Source: Erythrobacter sp. SD-21
GTDB taxonomy: Bacteria > Pseudomonadota > Alphaproteobacteria > Sphingomonadales > Sphingomonadaceae
Assembly: GCF_000181515.1 (NCBI RefSeq)
Contig: NZ_ABCG01000004.1
Span: 148,001-212,000 of the forward strand
Direction: 5' to 3'
DNA length: 64,000 nucleotides
The notes under the pieces were generated by a model. The model did not search any database. It saw only the letters and a list, made by a program, of their open reading frames with translations, and was not told where the DNA came from. Below, one piece after another: positions 9,026 to 17,305 of the stretch. Every line of letters starts with the position of its first letter. Within the stretch, counting starts at the first letter, position 1. A program made the position numbers and the translations under genes.

Positions 9026-10441
9026 TTAAGCCGCGTTGTCGATCCCGAGTTCGTGGAGCTTGCGATAGAGCGTCGAGCGACCGATGCCGAGGCGGCGAGC
9101 GACTTCCGTCATCTTGCCCCGATAATGTCCGATGGCAAGGCGGATGATGTCGGCCTCGATATCTTCCAGCGCGCGGATATTGCCGTCGTTCTCGTAAAGC
9201 AGCACGCCGAGGCCGCGGGCCTTGCTCTCGCCGCGGTCGGCATCGCCGAGCAATTCGTTCAAGTGCGGGAAGCTGTGCGCGGTGAGCGCCTCACGCTGTT
9301 CGTGGACACAGGCGCGAAACAGCACGGTCTGCAGCTGGCGGACATTGCCCGGCCAGTCGTAAGCTTCGAGCAGCGAGAGCCCGCTGTCGGCGATCGAATG
9401 GCGCTTCATACCCTCCAAACCGCCGATCTCGGACAGGAAATAGCGGGTGAGGGCCGGGATATCGCCCGCCCTCTCGCGCAGCGGCGGCAGAACGATCCGC
9501 GTCGCCGAAAGCGTGTCGCACAGCGCTTGCGAGAACCGGCCGTGCTCGGCTAGCGCCACCAGCGGGCGGTTGCTCGCGGCAAGGACTCGTACGTCGATCC
9601 GGAAGCCGTGAGCCGCGCCTGTCGGGCGCACGACGGCAGTTTCGAGCACTTCGGCCAACCGATCCTGAATTTCGGCCGCGAGCGTGTCGATCCCGTCGAG
9701 GACAAGCGTGCCGCCGTCACAGGCGGCGAGCGCGCCTTCCTGCCGGTCGAAGGCGCCGGCGAAGGCTCCCTTTTCATGGCCGAACAGAAGCGATTCGAGC
9801 GTGTTGTGCGGCAGGCCTTCGCAATTGATGCGGCGCGTTTCCGCCTTGGATCGGCCGGAGGCGTGCTGGATCGCGCCGAGCAGCATTTCCTTGCCCGTGC
9901 CGCTCTCGCCCTCGACCAGCACGTGGCCATGCCCGCGCGCGGCGGTGGCCGCCTTGGCGATGGCGGTGCGGAAGGTCGCGTCCGAGCCGACCATGGCGTC
10001 GAATTCGAGAATCGAGGGCAGCTTTTCGGAAAGCGGCTGCAACTCGTCCCGCGCTGCGGCAAGCCGTGTGGCGCTCTTGAGCGCGACGGCAAGACGTTCG
10101 GGCGCGACGGGTTTGACGAGATAGTCGTTGGCGCCCGCGCGCATCGCCTCGACGGCAAGCAGCGGCGAAGTGCTGGCGGTGAGCATGAGGACGGCGACTT
10201 CGGGGCGCTTTGCCTTGATCCGGCCGATGAAATCGCAGGCGTTCTCGCCAGGGACACGCCCGTCAAGCAGGATGGTGTCGATGCCCTGCCCCTCTTCGGA
10301 ACCCAGCATTTGCAGTGCGTCTTCGCAATTGTCGACCGTCAGCGCGCGCCAGCCCTCGCGGGTGGCGAGGGAGGCAATCACGCGGGCTTGCGCCGGTTCG
10401 TCGTCGACCAGCATCAACAGGCGGGCTTCCTCTGTCGCCAT
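9026..10441 (-). CDS. NtrC-like response regulator with degenerate AAA+ domain
   Basis: 471 residues: receiver domain (1-120), sigma-54-activator-type AAA+ domain (about 148-380) and a C-terminal Fis-type helix-turn-helix (EVARRLGIGRSTLYRKL). The receiver is intact (D13/D14, phosphoacceptor D60, T88, K110) and Walker A is intact (GESGTGKE, 178-185). The sigma-54 contact loop reads GAFAGA instead of GAFTGA (Thr to Ala at 228). Walker B reads LVLDG instead of LxLDE (Glu to Gly at 250). The arginine-finger block FRxDLxxRL reads FSQALCDTL, losing both Arg. By family knowledge this protein should hydrolyse ATP poorly and not remodel sigma-54 holoenzyme; it may act as a phosphorylation-controlled DNA-binding regulator. 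No histidine kinase is adjacent. Confidence 0.9.
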   Translation of the reverse strand: MATEEARLLMLVDDEPAQARVIASLATREGWRALTVDNCEDALQMLGSEEGQGIDTILLDGRVPGENACDFIGRIKAKRPEVAVLMLTASTSPLLAVEAMRAGANDYLVKPVAPERLAVALKSATRLAAARDELQPLSEKLPSILEFDAMVGSDATFRTAIAKAATAARGHGHVLVEGESGTGKEMLLGAIQHASGRSKAETRRINCEGLPHNTLESLLFGHEKGAFAGAFDRQEGALAACDGGTLVLDGIDTLAAEIQDRLAEVLETAVVRPTGAAHGFRIDVRVLAASNRPLVALAEHGRFSQALCDTLSATRIVLPPLRERAGDIPALTRYFLSEIGGLEGMKRHSIADSGLSLLEAYDWPGNVRQLQTVLFRACVHEQREALTAHSFPHLNELLGDADRGESKARGLGVLLYENDGNIRALEDIEADIIRLAIGHYRGKMTEVARRLGIGRSTLYRKLHELGIDNAA

Positions 10442-10649
10442 TGCGCTCGACCTCCTCCTTGGGCGCTTGCCGAAAATGGCATGCGCATCACATCCAGAAA
10501 GCTAGCGGAAATGGGTAAAGGCGCGATTAAGGCCGTTTGCGGCGCCGCCTCGCGTGTGGAGAAGGCCCTGCCTATGCTCTTGCCGGGATGGCATGTGCGA
10601 GATAGACCCCCGATCCAACAACGACACTGCCAGCAAGGGTAATAGAGAT

Positions 10650-10775
10650 ATGAATTCCGCCAACGACCGTAAGGCGCACGAAAAGACCTACGGCTCCTTC
10701 ATCGGCATGCTGAAGTGGACCGTTCCGCTGCTTGCCGTGGTCACGGCCGTCGTCGTCGTGCTGATCTCGAGCTAA
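10650..10775 (+). CDS. aa3-type cytochrome c oxidase subunit IV
   Basis: Tiny 41-residue inner-membrane protein: a charged N-terminal part with the family-typical DRKAHEKTYGSF block and a single membrane helix from about residue 22 to the end. Such subunit IV proteins are accessory to aa3 cytochrome c oxidase. The position directly ahead of the transhydrogenase genes, nine bases before pntAA, is a recurring arrangement in sphingomonads and suggests co-transcription. Confidence 0.85.
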   Translation: MNSANDRKAHEKTYGSFIGMLKWTVPLLAVVTAVVVVLISS

Positions 10776-10784
10776 GGCGCGCCG

Positions 10785-11903
10785 TTGCGGATCGCGGTGC
10801 TGAAAGAGCGGGCGCCCGGTGAAAGCCGGGTCGCCATCACGCCCGAAACGGTGAAGAAATTCACCGCCCTGGGCGCCACCATCGCGGTCGAGGAGGGGGC
10901 GGGTCACGCCGCCTCGATACCCGACGAAGCCTATAGGGAGGCCGGGGCCGAGGTTGCCACCGGCCCCAAGGCTGTCGAGGGCGCGGATATCGTGCTCGGC
11001 GTACAGGCGCCCGATGTAGCTGCGCTGGCAGGCGCGAAACCCGGTGCATGGGTCGCAGCGACCTTCGATCCCTTCCGCAATGGCGAACTGGTCGAGGCCT
11101 ATGCCAAGGCCGGCTTCGAGGCGCTTTCGATGGAATTCATGCCACGCATCACGCGTGCGCAGAGCATGGACGTGCTTTCGAGCCAGTCGAACCTCGCCGG
11201 TTACAAGGCGGTGCTGACCGCTGCCAACGAATATGGCCGCGCCTTCCCCATGATGATGACCGCCGCGGGCACGGTGCAGGCGGCCAAGGTTTTCGTGATG
11301 GGCGTGGGCGTGGCGGGCCTGCAGGCGATTGCGACTGCCAAGCGGCTCGGCGCGCAGGTCAGCGCGACGGATGTGCGCTCGGCCACCAAGGAGCAAATCC
11401 AGTCGCTCGGCGCGAAGCCGGTCTTCGTCGAGGAAGTCGCAGGCATTGAGGGCGAAGGCTCGGGCGGCTACGCCGCCGAAATGAGCGAGGAATACCAGAA
11501 GGCGCAGGCCGAACTGGTCTCCAGCCACATCGCCAAGCAGGACATCGTCATCACCACCGCGCTGATCCCTGGGCGTCCAGCCCCGCGCCTGATTTCGGAT
11601 GCTCAGATTGCTTCGATGAAGCCGGGCAGCGTGATCTTCGACCTTGCCGTGGCGCAGGGCGGCAATGTCGAGGGATCCTCTCCCGACGAGACCGTAGTTA
11701 AGCACGGCGTCAAGATCATCGGTTTCTCCAACACCGCAACGCATCTGGCAGCCGACGCCTCGGCGCTGTTCGCGCGCAATTTGTTCAACTTCCTTTCCGC
11801 TTTCTGGGATAATGAGGCGGGCAAGCCCATCCTCGACGATGAAATCGGCAATGCCGTGCGGCTGACGCAGGGTGGCAAGGTCGTGAGCGAGAGGCTCACA
11901 TGA
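10785..11903 (+). CDS. pntAA: NAD(P) transhydrogenase subunit alpha, part 1
   Basis: NAD(H)-binding soluble domain (dI) of the proton-pumping transhydrogenase, which makes NADPH from NADH using the proton gradient. 372 residues, starting at TTG in this reading (MRIAVLKER). Hallmarks are RVAITPETVKKF near the start, SLEFMPRITRAQSMD-type sequence (here MEFMPRITRAQSMD), the Rossmann VMGVGVAGLQAIATAKRLGA and the DVR dinucleotide-binding region. It ends in an ATGA overlap with the next gene, which is not pntAB but an unrelated exported protein. Confidence 0.95.
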   Translation: MRIAVLKERAPGESRVAITPETVKKFTALGATIAVEEGAGHAASIPDEAYREAGAEVATGPKAVEGADIVLGVQAPDVAALAGAKPGAWVAATFDPFRNGELVEAYAKAGFEALSMEFMPRITRAQSMDVLSSQSNLAGYKAVLTAANEYGRAFPMMMTAAGTVQAAKVFVMGVGVAGLQAIATAKRLGAQVSATDVRSATKEQIQSLGAKPVFVEEVAGIEGEGSGGYAAEMSEEYQKAQAELVSSHIAKQDIVITTALIPGRPAPRLISDAQIASMKPGSVIFDLAVAQGGNVEGSSPDETVVKHGVKIIGFSNTATHLAADASALFARNLFNFLSAFWDNEAGKPILDDEIGNAVRLTQGGKVVSERLT

Positions 11904-12688
11904 AGCGTCTCTCTATCCTCTCGACTGCCGTTGTTGCGATCTTCTGCGCTTCTACGCTGTCCGCCAGTGCGCGATCGTCTATCGTGCCACTGTTCGTTAC
12001 CGCACCCGATGGCGGCGAAGCAGCCGAGGGCTTCGTAGATGAGAACGATGCCTTCTACACCGTGCCGGTCGTGTCAGGTGTCACTGTAACGCTGCCACGG
12101 AAGATCGCTGTGCCCGGAAGCGTCATGACGCGCTACCTGGCTGCCGATACTGTGTTGTTTCAGGCAGCTAGCAGCGATGGAATTGCCTATTGTGCGTCGT
12201 CCAACAAGGATCCTGATGCCCCACCCCAATATGACAGGATGGTGCGCGTCTTCGTATGTCTGCGAGACGATGATCGTGACGGCGTTTTCGACCGCGCTAT
12301 GACCACCGGTGGCGAGGCTTCGGTATTTCCGGTCATGCAGGAGCGGGGCAATGATTGGCGCGCGCTGGACGAACCCGTTCCTTACACCCTTTCGACTGAG
12401 CGGCCCTATCCCGTGGACTACACCATGCGGTTTGTTCTGCGCCGCGCACTCCCGAAAAAGGACGTCGTATTCGTCGCGTTGAGGATCGGTCAGGGCAGCG
12501 AGGCCGAGACGATTTCCTACGACCGCTACGAGCTGGGGCCAGATGGCGAACTGGAGTTATTCGGAGGCCGGTTCAGGGTGACTTCCATGACCAAAGATGG
12601 TGCGCAGTTCGAAGTTGTTCGGCCCCTACCGATACGTCCGGTGATCCTTGGCAAGACATCGGCGAGAGCATTCTACGTTCCGGGATAG
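11900..12688 (+). CDS. Exported protein of unknown function inside the pnt operon
   Basis: 262 residues with a convincing signal peptide (MKRLSILSTAVVAIFCASTLSASA, cleavage near 24-25). The mature part is beta-rich in appearance, with a D-rich element CLRDDDRDGVFDR near residue 120 that resembles a calcium-binding loop, and two nearby Cys pairs. I recognise no named family. Its ATG overlaps the pntAA stop codon (ATGA) and pntAB starts seven bases after its end, so it is locked into the operon translationally. Its base composition is visibly less GC-rich than pntAA and pntB, hinting at later acquisition. Function unknown; a periplasmic role near the transhydrogenase is speculation. Confidence 0.75.
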   Translation: MKRLSILSTAVVAIFCASTLSASARSSIVPLFVTAPDGGEAAEGFVDENDAFYTVPVVSGVTVTLPRKIAVPGSVMTRYLAADTVLFQAASSDGIAYCASSNKDPDAPPQYDRMVRVFVCLRDDDRDGVFDRAMTTGGEASVFPVMQERGNDWRALDEPVPYTLSTERPYPVDYTMRFVLRRALPKKDVVFVALRIGQGSEAETISYDRYELGPDGELELFGGRFRVTSMTKDGAQFEVVRPLPIRPVILGKTSARAFYVPG

Positions 12689-12695
12689 GCACACT

Positions 12696-12980
12696 ATGGA
12701 CTTCATTTCGATCCTGTCGATCTTCGTGCTGGCGTGTTTCGTCGGCTATTACGTGGTCTGGTCGGTCACGCCCGCGCTGCACACGCCGTTGATGGCGGTG
12801 ACCAATGCGATCTCCTCCGTGATCATCGTCGGCGCGCTGATTGCGGCGGCGGCGGCGGATGTGCCGGGGGCGAAGTGGCTGGGGCTGCTCGGCATCGTGC
12901 TCGCCAGCGTGAACATCTTCGGCGGCTTTGCGGTGACGGCGCGAATGCTGGCGATGTACAAGAAGAAGGAGAAGAAGTGA
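12696..12980 (+). CDS. pntAB: NAD(P) transhydrogenase subunit alpha, part 2
   Basis: Short membrane part (94 residues, three to four hydrophobic helices) of the split alpha subunit, contributing to the proton channel domain. Typical sequence includes HTPLMAVTNAISSVIIVGAL near residue 28 and NIFGGFAVTARML towards the end, before a Lys-rich tail. The stop codon shares a base with the pntB start (TGATG), so translation is coupled. Confidence 0.93.
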   Translation: MDFISILSIFVLACFVGYYVVWSVTPALHTPLMAVTNAISSVIIVGALIAAAAADVPGAKWLGLLGIVLASVNIFGGFAVTARMLAMYKKKEKK

Positions 12981-14545
12981 TGCGTCGCCTTCTCCTTGCC
13001 GCGCCATTTGTGTTGCTTGCCGCGCCTGCTCATGCCGCAACCGGTGAAGCGGTGAACCCGTGGGTGGCGCTCGCCTATCTCGTGTCGGGCGTGTTCTTCA
13101 TCCTCGCGCTGCGCGGCCTGTCCTCGCCCGCAACGAGCCGGACGGGCAACCGCTTCGGCATGATCGGTATGCTGATCGCGGTGGTGACGACGCTGGTGAC
13201 GCATTGGCCGCATTATTCGGACGGCAATTGCGCTCGGCTTGCTGCTGAGAGCGAAACGGGCTTTGCTGGTTTTTGCACGGACGGGATATGGATTGACTGG
13301 ACTGTCGTCGGCGAAATTATGGCGGCCATCGCCATCGGTGCGATAATTGGTATCAGCATCGCCCGCCGCATTGCGATGACCGCAATGCCGGAACTGGTCG
13401 CGGCCTTCCACTCGCTTGTCGGCCTCGCCGCAGTGCTGGTGGGCTGGGCGGCCTATCTCAATCCGGGCGCCTTCGGGTTGCTCGTGGGCGACAGCATCGG
13501 CGCGGTTTCCAAAGTAGAGATGGGTCTCGGCATCGCCATCGGTGCGATCACCTTCTCCGGTTCTGTCATCGCCTTTGCCAAGCTTTCGGGCCGGATGAGC
13601 GGTTCGCCGATCCTGCTGCCCGCGCGGCATATCATCAATCTCGGCACGCTGGCGGCGATCATTGCGCTCACCGCGCTCTTCGCCATGGCTGGCCCAGCCG
13701 AGACCATGCCGCTGATTATCGCGTTGACGGTGCTGGCCTTCCTCATCGGCTTCCTGCTGATTATCCCCATCGGCGGAGCGGACATGCCGGTCGTGGTATC
13801 GATGCTGAACTCCTATTCGGGTTGGGCGGCGGCGGCGATGGGCTTTACGCTTGGCAACACGGCGATGATCATCACTGGGGCACTGGTGGGCTCTTCGGGC
13901 GCGATCCTCAGCTACATCATGTGCCGCGCGATGAACCGCAGCTTCATCTCCGTGATCGCGGGCGGCTTTGGCGCGGACGACGGCGGCGCAGGCGGCGGCG
14001 AGGCGAAGGAGCAGCGCCCCTACAAGCAGGGCAGCGCAGCCGATGCGGCCTTCATGCTCGAACAGGCGGAAAAGGTCATCATCATCCCCGGCTATGGCAT
14101 GGCGGTGGCGCAGGCCCAGCACGCGCTTCGCGAAATGGCCGACCTGCTCGAAGAAAAGGGCGTGGAGGTGAAATACGCCATCCACCCCGTTGCCGGGCGT
14201 ATGCCGGGGCATATGAACGTGCTCCTCGCAGAAGCCAGCGTTCCTTACGAAAGCGTCTTCGAGCTGGAGGACATCAACAGCGAATTCGCGCAGGCCGACG
14301 TCGCCTTCATCATCGGCGCGAACGACGTGGTGAACCCGGCGGCCAAGACCGACAAGTCGAGCCCCATCTACGGCATGCCGGTGTTCGACGTGGACAAGGC
14401 CAAGCAGGTGTTCTTCATCAAGCGTTCGATGGGCGGCGTGGGCTATGCCGGGGTCGACAACGATGTCTTCTACATGGACCAGACCATGATGCTGCTCTCC
14501 GATGCGAAGAAGATGGTCGAGGAAATCGTGAAGGCGCTCGACTAG
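12980..14545 (+). CDS. pntB: NAD(P) transhydrogenase subunit beta
   Basis: Membrane and NADPH-binding subunit, 521 residues. An N-terminal signal-like hydrophobic stretch is followed by about eight to nine membrane helices up to residue about 310, including HSLVGLAAVLVG and DMPVVVSMLNSYSGWAAAAMGF. Then comes the soluble dIII domain, with the NADP-binding GYGMAVAQAQ, HPVAGRMPGHMNVLLAE and IGANDVVNPAA. The first 20 or so residues are an addition relative to E. coli PntB. It completes the proton-translocating enzyme with pntAA and pntAB. Confidence 0.95.
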   Translation: MRRLLLAAPFVLLAAPAHAATGEAVNPWVALAYLVSGVFFILALRGLSSPATSRTGNRFGMIGMLIAVVTTLVTHWPHYSDGNCARLAAESETGFAGFCTDGIWIDWTVVGEIMAAIAIGAIIGISIARRIAMTAMPELVAAFHSLVGLAAVLVGWAAYLNPGAFGLLVGDSIGAVSKVEMGLGIAIGAITFSGSVIAFAKLSGRMSGSPILLPARHIINLGTLAAIIALTALFAMAGPAETMPLIIALTVLAFLIGFLLIIPIGGADMPVVVSMLNSYSGWAAAAMGFTLGNTAMIITGALVGSSGAILSYIMCRAMNRSFISVIAGGFGADDGGAGGGEAKEQRPYKQGSAADAAFMLEQAEKVIIIPGYGMAVAQAQHALREMADLLEEKGVEVKYAIHPVAGRMPGHMNVLLAEASVPYESVFELEDINSEFAQADVAFIIGANDVVNPAAKTDKSSPIYGMPVFDVDKAKQVFFIKRSMGGVGYAGVDNDVFYMDQTMMLLSDAKKMVEEIVKALD

Positions 14546-14549
14546 GATC

Positions 14550-14891
14550 ATGCGCAAGGCAATCATCTGGATCGCCGTGCTGGCGATAATCGGCATGGGC
14601 CTGTGGAGCTATTTCGGCGGCTTCGAGCGGGTGACCGCGGGCCGTATCGAAAGCGCGCTGGTGACGCGCGGGGTGCCGCAACCCGTCGCCGCCTGCATGG
14701 GCACGCGCCTCTCCGAACGCCTCACCATCTCGCAGTTGCGCGAGCTCGAACGTATCGGCGAACGCGAGGCGGAGGCGGGCCTTCCCACCAGCACGGTCGA
14801 ATTCCTCGAGCGCATCCGCTCGGTCGAGGACCGCGAACTGATCGAGGTCGTTGGCACCTCGGCCGCCATCTGCTCGTTCACGGCGCGTTAG
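14550..14891 (+). CDS. Small membrane-anchored protein, unknown
   Basis: 113 residues beginning four bases after pntB, so probably the last gene of the pnt transcript. One N-terminal hydrophobic segment (residues 4-23) could be a signal anchor. The rest is soluble and helix-rich, with two Cys residues (ACMGTRL and AICSF) about 60 residues apart that could pair in the periplasm. I do not recognise the family. Confidence 0.65.
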   Translation: MRKAIIWIAVLAIIGMGLWSYFGGFERVTAGRIESALVTRGVPQPVAACMGTRLSERLTISQLRELERIGEREAEAGLPTSTVEFLERIRSVEDRELIEVVGTSAAICSFTAR

Positions 14892-14948
14892 ACGCGCTTG
14901 CAATACGCTCCCTTCTCGGCACTATGGTGCGCTGAGAGGGAGAGAGAC

Positions 14949-16136
14949 ATGACGCGCATTGCCATTTTCGCCGCCTTGCTGGCCGGGGCCAGCCCGCTGG
15001 CCGCCGAGACCCACACCATCACGCCGGGCGACGGCGCGCAGGAGCGGCTGCAGGAAGCGCTGATCCTTGCCGAGCCGGGCGACGAGATCGTGCTCGAAGC
15101 AGGCCGCTACACGCTGACCGACGGGCTCAGCCTCGATGTCGACAACGTGACTGTGCGCGGGGCCGGGATGGACGGCACCGTGCTCGATTTTACCACCCAG
15201 GCCGGCGCGGGCGAGGGGCTGCTCGTCACCAGCGACAACGTCACCTTGCGCGATTTCGCGGTCGAGAATCCCAAGGGCGACGGGATCAAGTCCAAGGGCG
15301 CGGACAACATCGTCTACCACCGCCTGCGCGTCACCTGGACGCGCGGACCGCACCCCGAAAACGGCGCCTATGCCATTTACCCGGTCGAGAGCACCGGCGT
15401 GCTGGTGGACGGCGTGAAAGTCACCGGTGCCAGCGATGCGGGCATCTATGTCGGCCAGTCCGACCGCATCACCGTGCGCAATTCGATCGCCGAGGCCAAT
15501 GTCGCCGGGATCGAGATCGAAAACAGCCGCAACGCGCTGGTCGAGCATAATGTCGCCACCCGCAACACGGGCGGCATCCTCGTCTTCGACCTGCCCGACC
15601 TGCCCGTGATGGGCGGCGGCAATGTGATCGTGCGGAACAACCTCGTCGTCGCCAACGACACACCCAATTTCGCGCCTCCGGGCAATATCGTCGCCGGGGT
15701 GCGGCGCGGCACGGGCATCATGGTGATGGCCAATGAGAACGTGCTGATCGAGGACAATATCCTCTCCGGCAACCCGACGGCGCCGGTCATGGTGATCGCC
15801 TATGTCCAGCCCTATGACGACGAGCGGTACAATCCCCTCGCGCGCAATATCGTGGTGGGCGAAAACGCCTTCGACGGCGGCGGCTACGATCCGCAGCTGG
15901 ACGGGGCGGAGATGCTGACGGCGGCCTTCGGAGGCGAATTGCCGCCGGTCATGTGGGACGGCCTCGGCAGCCTTTACGTGGCCGAGGGCACGCCGGGCTG
16001 GACGCTGAACCTGACCGAGCAGGGCAAGGGGCTGGGCGCCGCGCGGCCTGCGCCGCTCACGGTCGAACCGCCGGCCAGCGCCTTCGACGCCAGCGGCATT
16101 GGCGCTCCGGCCGAACTGGAGACGCGGCTGAAGTGA
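14949..16136 (+). CDS. Exported parallel beta-helix repeat protein
   Basis: 395 residues with a signal peptide (cut near SPLAAE, residue 19). The body is a right-handed parallel beta-helix of many short repeats with NxV/NxI ladders (DNVTVRGAGMDGTVLDF; DNVTLRDFAVENPKGDGI; DRITVRNSIAEANVAGIEIENSRNALVEHNVA). This fold is typical of polysaccharide-acting or structural surface proteins. Its stop codon overlaps the GTG start of the diheme cytochrome gene (GTGA). In my knowledge the two families co-occur as a conserved pair (beta-helix with SO_2930-type cytochrome), which suggests a joint periplasmic function, as yet undefined. Confidence 0.8.
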   Translation: MTRIAIFAALLAGASPLAAETHTITPGDGAQERLQEALILAEPGDEIVLEAGRYTLTDGLSLDVDNVTVRGAGMDGTVLDFTTQAGAGEGLLVTSDNVTLRDFAVENPKGDGIKSKGADNIVYHRLRVTWTRGPHPENGAYAIYPVESTGVLVDGVKVTGASDAGIYVGQSDRITVRNSIAEANVAGIEIENSRNALVEHNVATRNTGGILVFDLPDLPVMGGGNVIVRNNLVVANDTPNFAPPGNIVAGVRRGTGIMVMANENVLIEDNILSGNPTAPVMVIAYVQPYDDERYNPLARNIVVGENAFDGGGYDPQLDGAEMLTAAFGGELPPVMWDGLGSLYVAEGTPGWTLNLTEQGKGLGAARPAPLTVEPPASAFDASGIGAPAELETRLK

Positions 16137-17140
16137 CGCGACACCTCGCCATCCTTCTTCTTGCTGGCGCGTCGTTCGCGGCGGCGTTCGGCGTGCGGGC
16201 GACGACGCTGCCAATGCATCAGGTCAACGACAGTGCGGTGGTCGAAAAGAGCCTCCCGCGCCTGCTGTCACAGTTCCGGTTTTTTGAAGATGGTCCGAAA
16301 CAGGTGCCTGCCTATCGGGTCATGCCCTATCGGCTCAACACACCGCTCTATTCGGACGGAGCCGAGAAGCTTCGCTTTGTCTATGTCCCGATGGGCGAGC
16401 AAGTCACGGTGGCCAACGACGGGCTGCTGCAATTTCCCGTCGGCAGCGCGCTCATCAAGACCTTTGCCTTTGGCAATGGCGCGGACAGGCGGCTAATCGA
16501 AACGCGCGTGCTGCTGCATCGGGCCGATGGTTGGCTGGCGCTTCCTTATCTGTGGAACGCGGAGCAAACCGAGGCGGAACTGGCTGTCGCGGGCGCGCGT
16601 ATCGACCTCACCACGCCGAAGGGCGAGGCAATCAGCTACCGTGTGCCGAACAAGAACCAATGCAAGGAATGCCACGGGCTGGACGGTGCGGTAACTCCCA
16701 TCGGCCCCAAAGCGCGCAACCTGTCTGCCGAATGGATAGAAGCCAGTTTCGCCCTGTCTCCGGCGGATGGGGGCGCAATGCCCGATTGGGAAGACCGCGA
16801 TCAGGCCAGCGCTGAGGCCGCCGCGCGTGCCTATCTCGACGTCAATTGCGCGCATTGCCACAGGCCGGGCGCGACCGCTTCGAACAGCGGGCTGGACCTG
16901 CGCTGGGAGCAGGACGACCCGAAAGCGCTCGGCGTGATGAAGCGGCCCGTTGCCGCCGGACGCGGGGCCGGCGCGCATCTCTTCGACGTCGTGCCGGGCG
17001 AGCCGGACCAGTCGATCCTGCTCCACCGGATGCTCAGCAACGAGCCCGGTGTCGCCATGCCCGAACTCGGCAAGGCCACGGTGGACGAGGAAGGGACCGA
17101 GGCCGTGCGGCGCTGGATCGCGGAAATGCCGGCGCGCTGA
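16133..17140 (+). CDS. SO_2930-family diheme c-type cytochrome
   Basis: 335 residues from a GTG start that overlaps the preceding stop. A signal peptide at 1-24 targets it to the periplasm. Two c-heme motifs are visible, CKECH at residues 177-181 and CAHCH at 239-243. The N-terminal half (LNTPLYSDGAEKLRFVYVP; FPVGSALIKTFAF) matches the conserved domain found ahead of the hemes in this family. It probably transfers electrons for an oxidation reaction linked to its beta-helix partner. The electron donor and substrate are unknown. Confidence 0.88.
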   Translation: MTRHLAILLLAGASFAAAFGVRATTLPMHQVNDSAVVEKSLPRLLSQFRFFEDGPKQVPAYRVMPYRLNTPLYSDGAEKLRFVYVPMGEQVTVANDGLLQFPVGSALIKTFAFGNGADRRLIETRVLLHRADGWLALPYLWNAEQTEAELAVAGARIDLTTPKGEAISYRVPNKNQCKECHGLDGAVTPIGPKARNLSAEWIEASFALSPADGGAMPDWEDRDQASAEAAARAYLDVNCAHCHRPGATASNSGLDLRWEQDDPKALGVMKRPVAAGRGAGAHLFDVVPGEPDQSILLHRMLSNEPGVAMPELGKATVDEEGTEAVRRWIAEMPAR

Positions 17141-17245
17141 CTTTCCTACCCCGAGCCATGGGAGCTATGGGGATGCCATGAACAAGGTGCCAAAATTCGC
17201 GAGGGTCGGGGCCGCGAGCCGTCCGGGAAATCTCTTTCCAGGACT

Positions 17246-17263
17246 GTGCTCCATGCGCTCCAT
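17246..17263 (+). repeat. Tandem 9-base repeat upstream of the alpha/beta hydrolase
   Basis: GTGCTCCAT followed directly by GCGCTCCAT, 42 bases before the hydrolase start. A 28-base stretch around it matches the folP upstream element (from CAGG to CCATCCT) at 22 of 28 positions. The shared pattern is G-Y-G-Y-TCCAT repeated twice. Confidence 0.5.
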
Positions 17264-17305
17264 CCTTAAGCCTAGCGCGCGCGAAACTGAACGGGGAGCA
17301 ATCGA

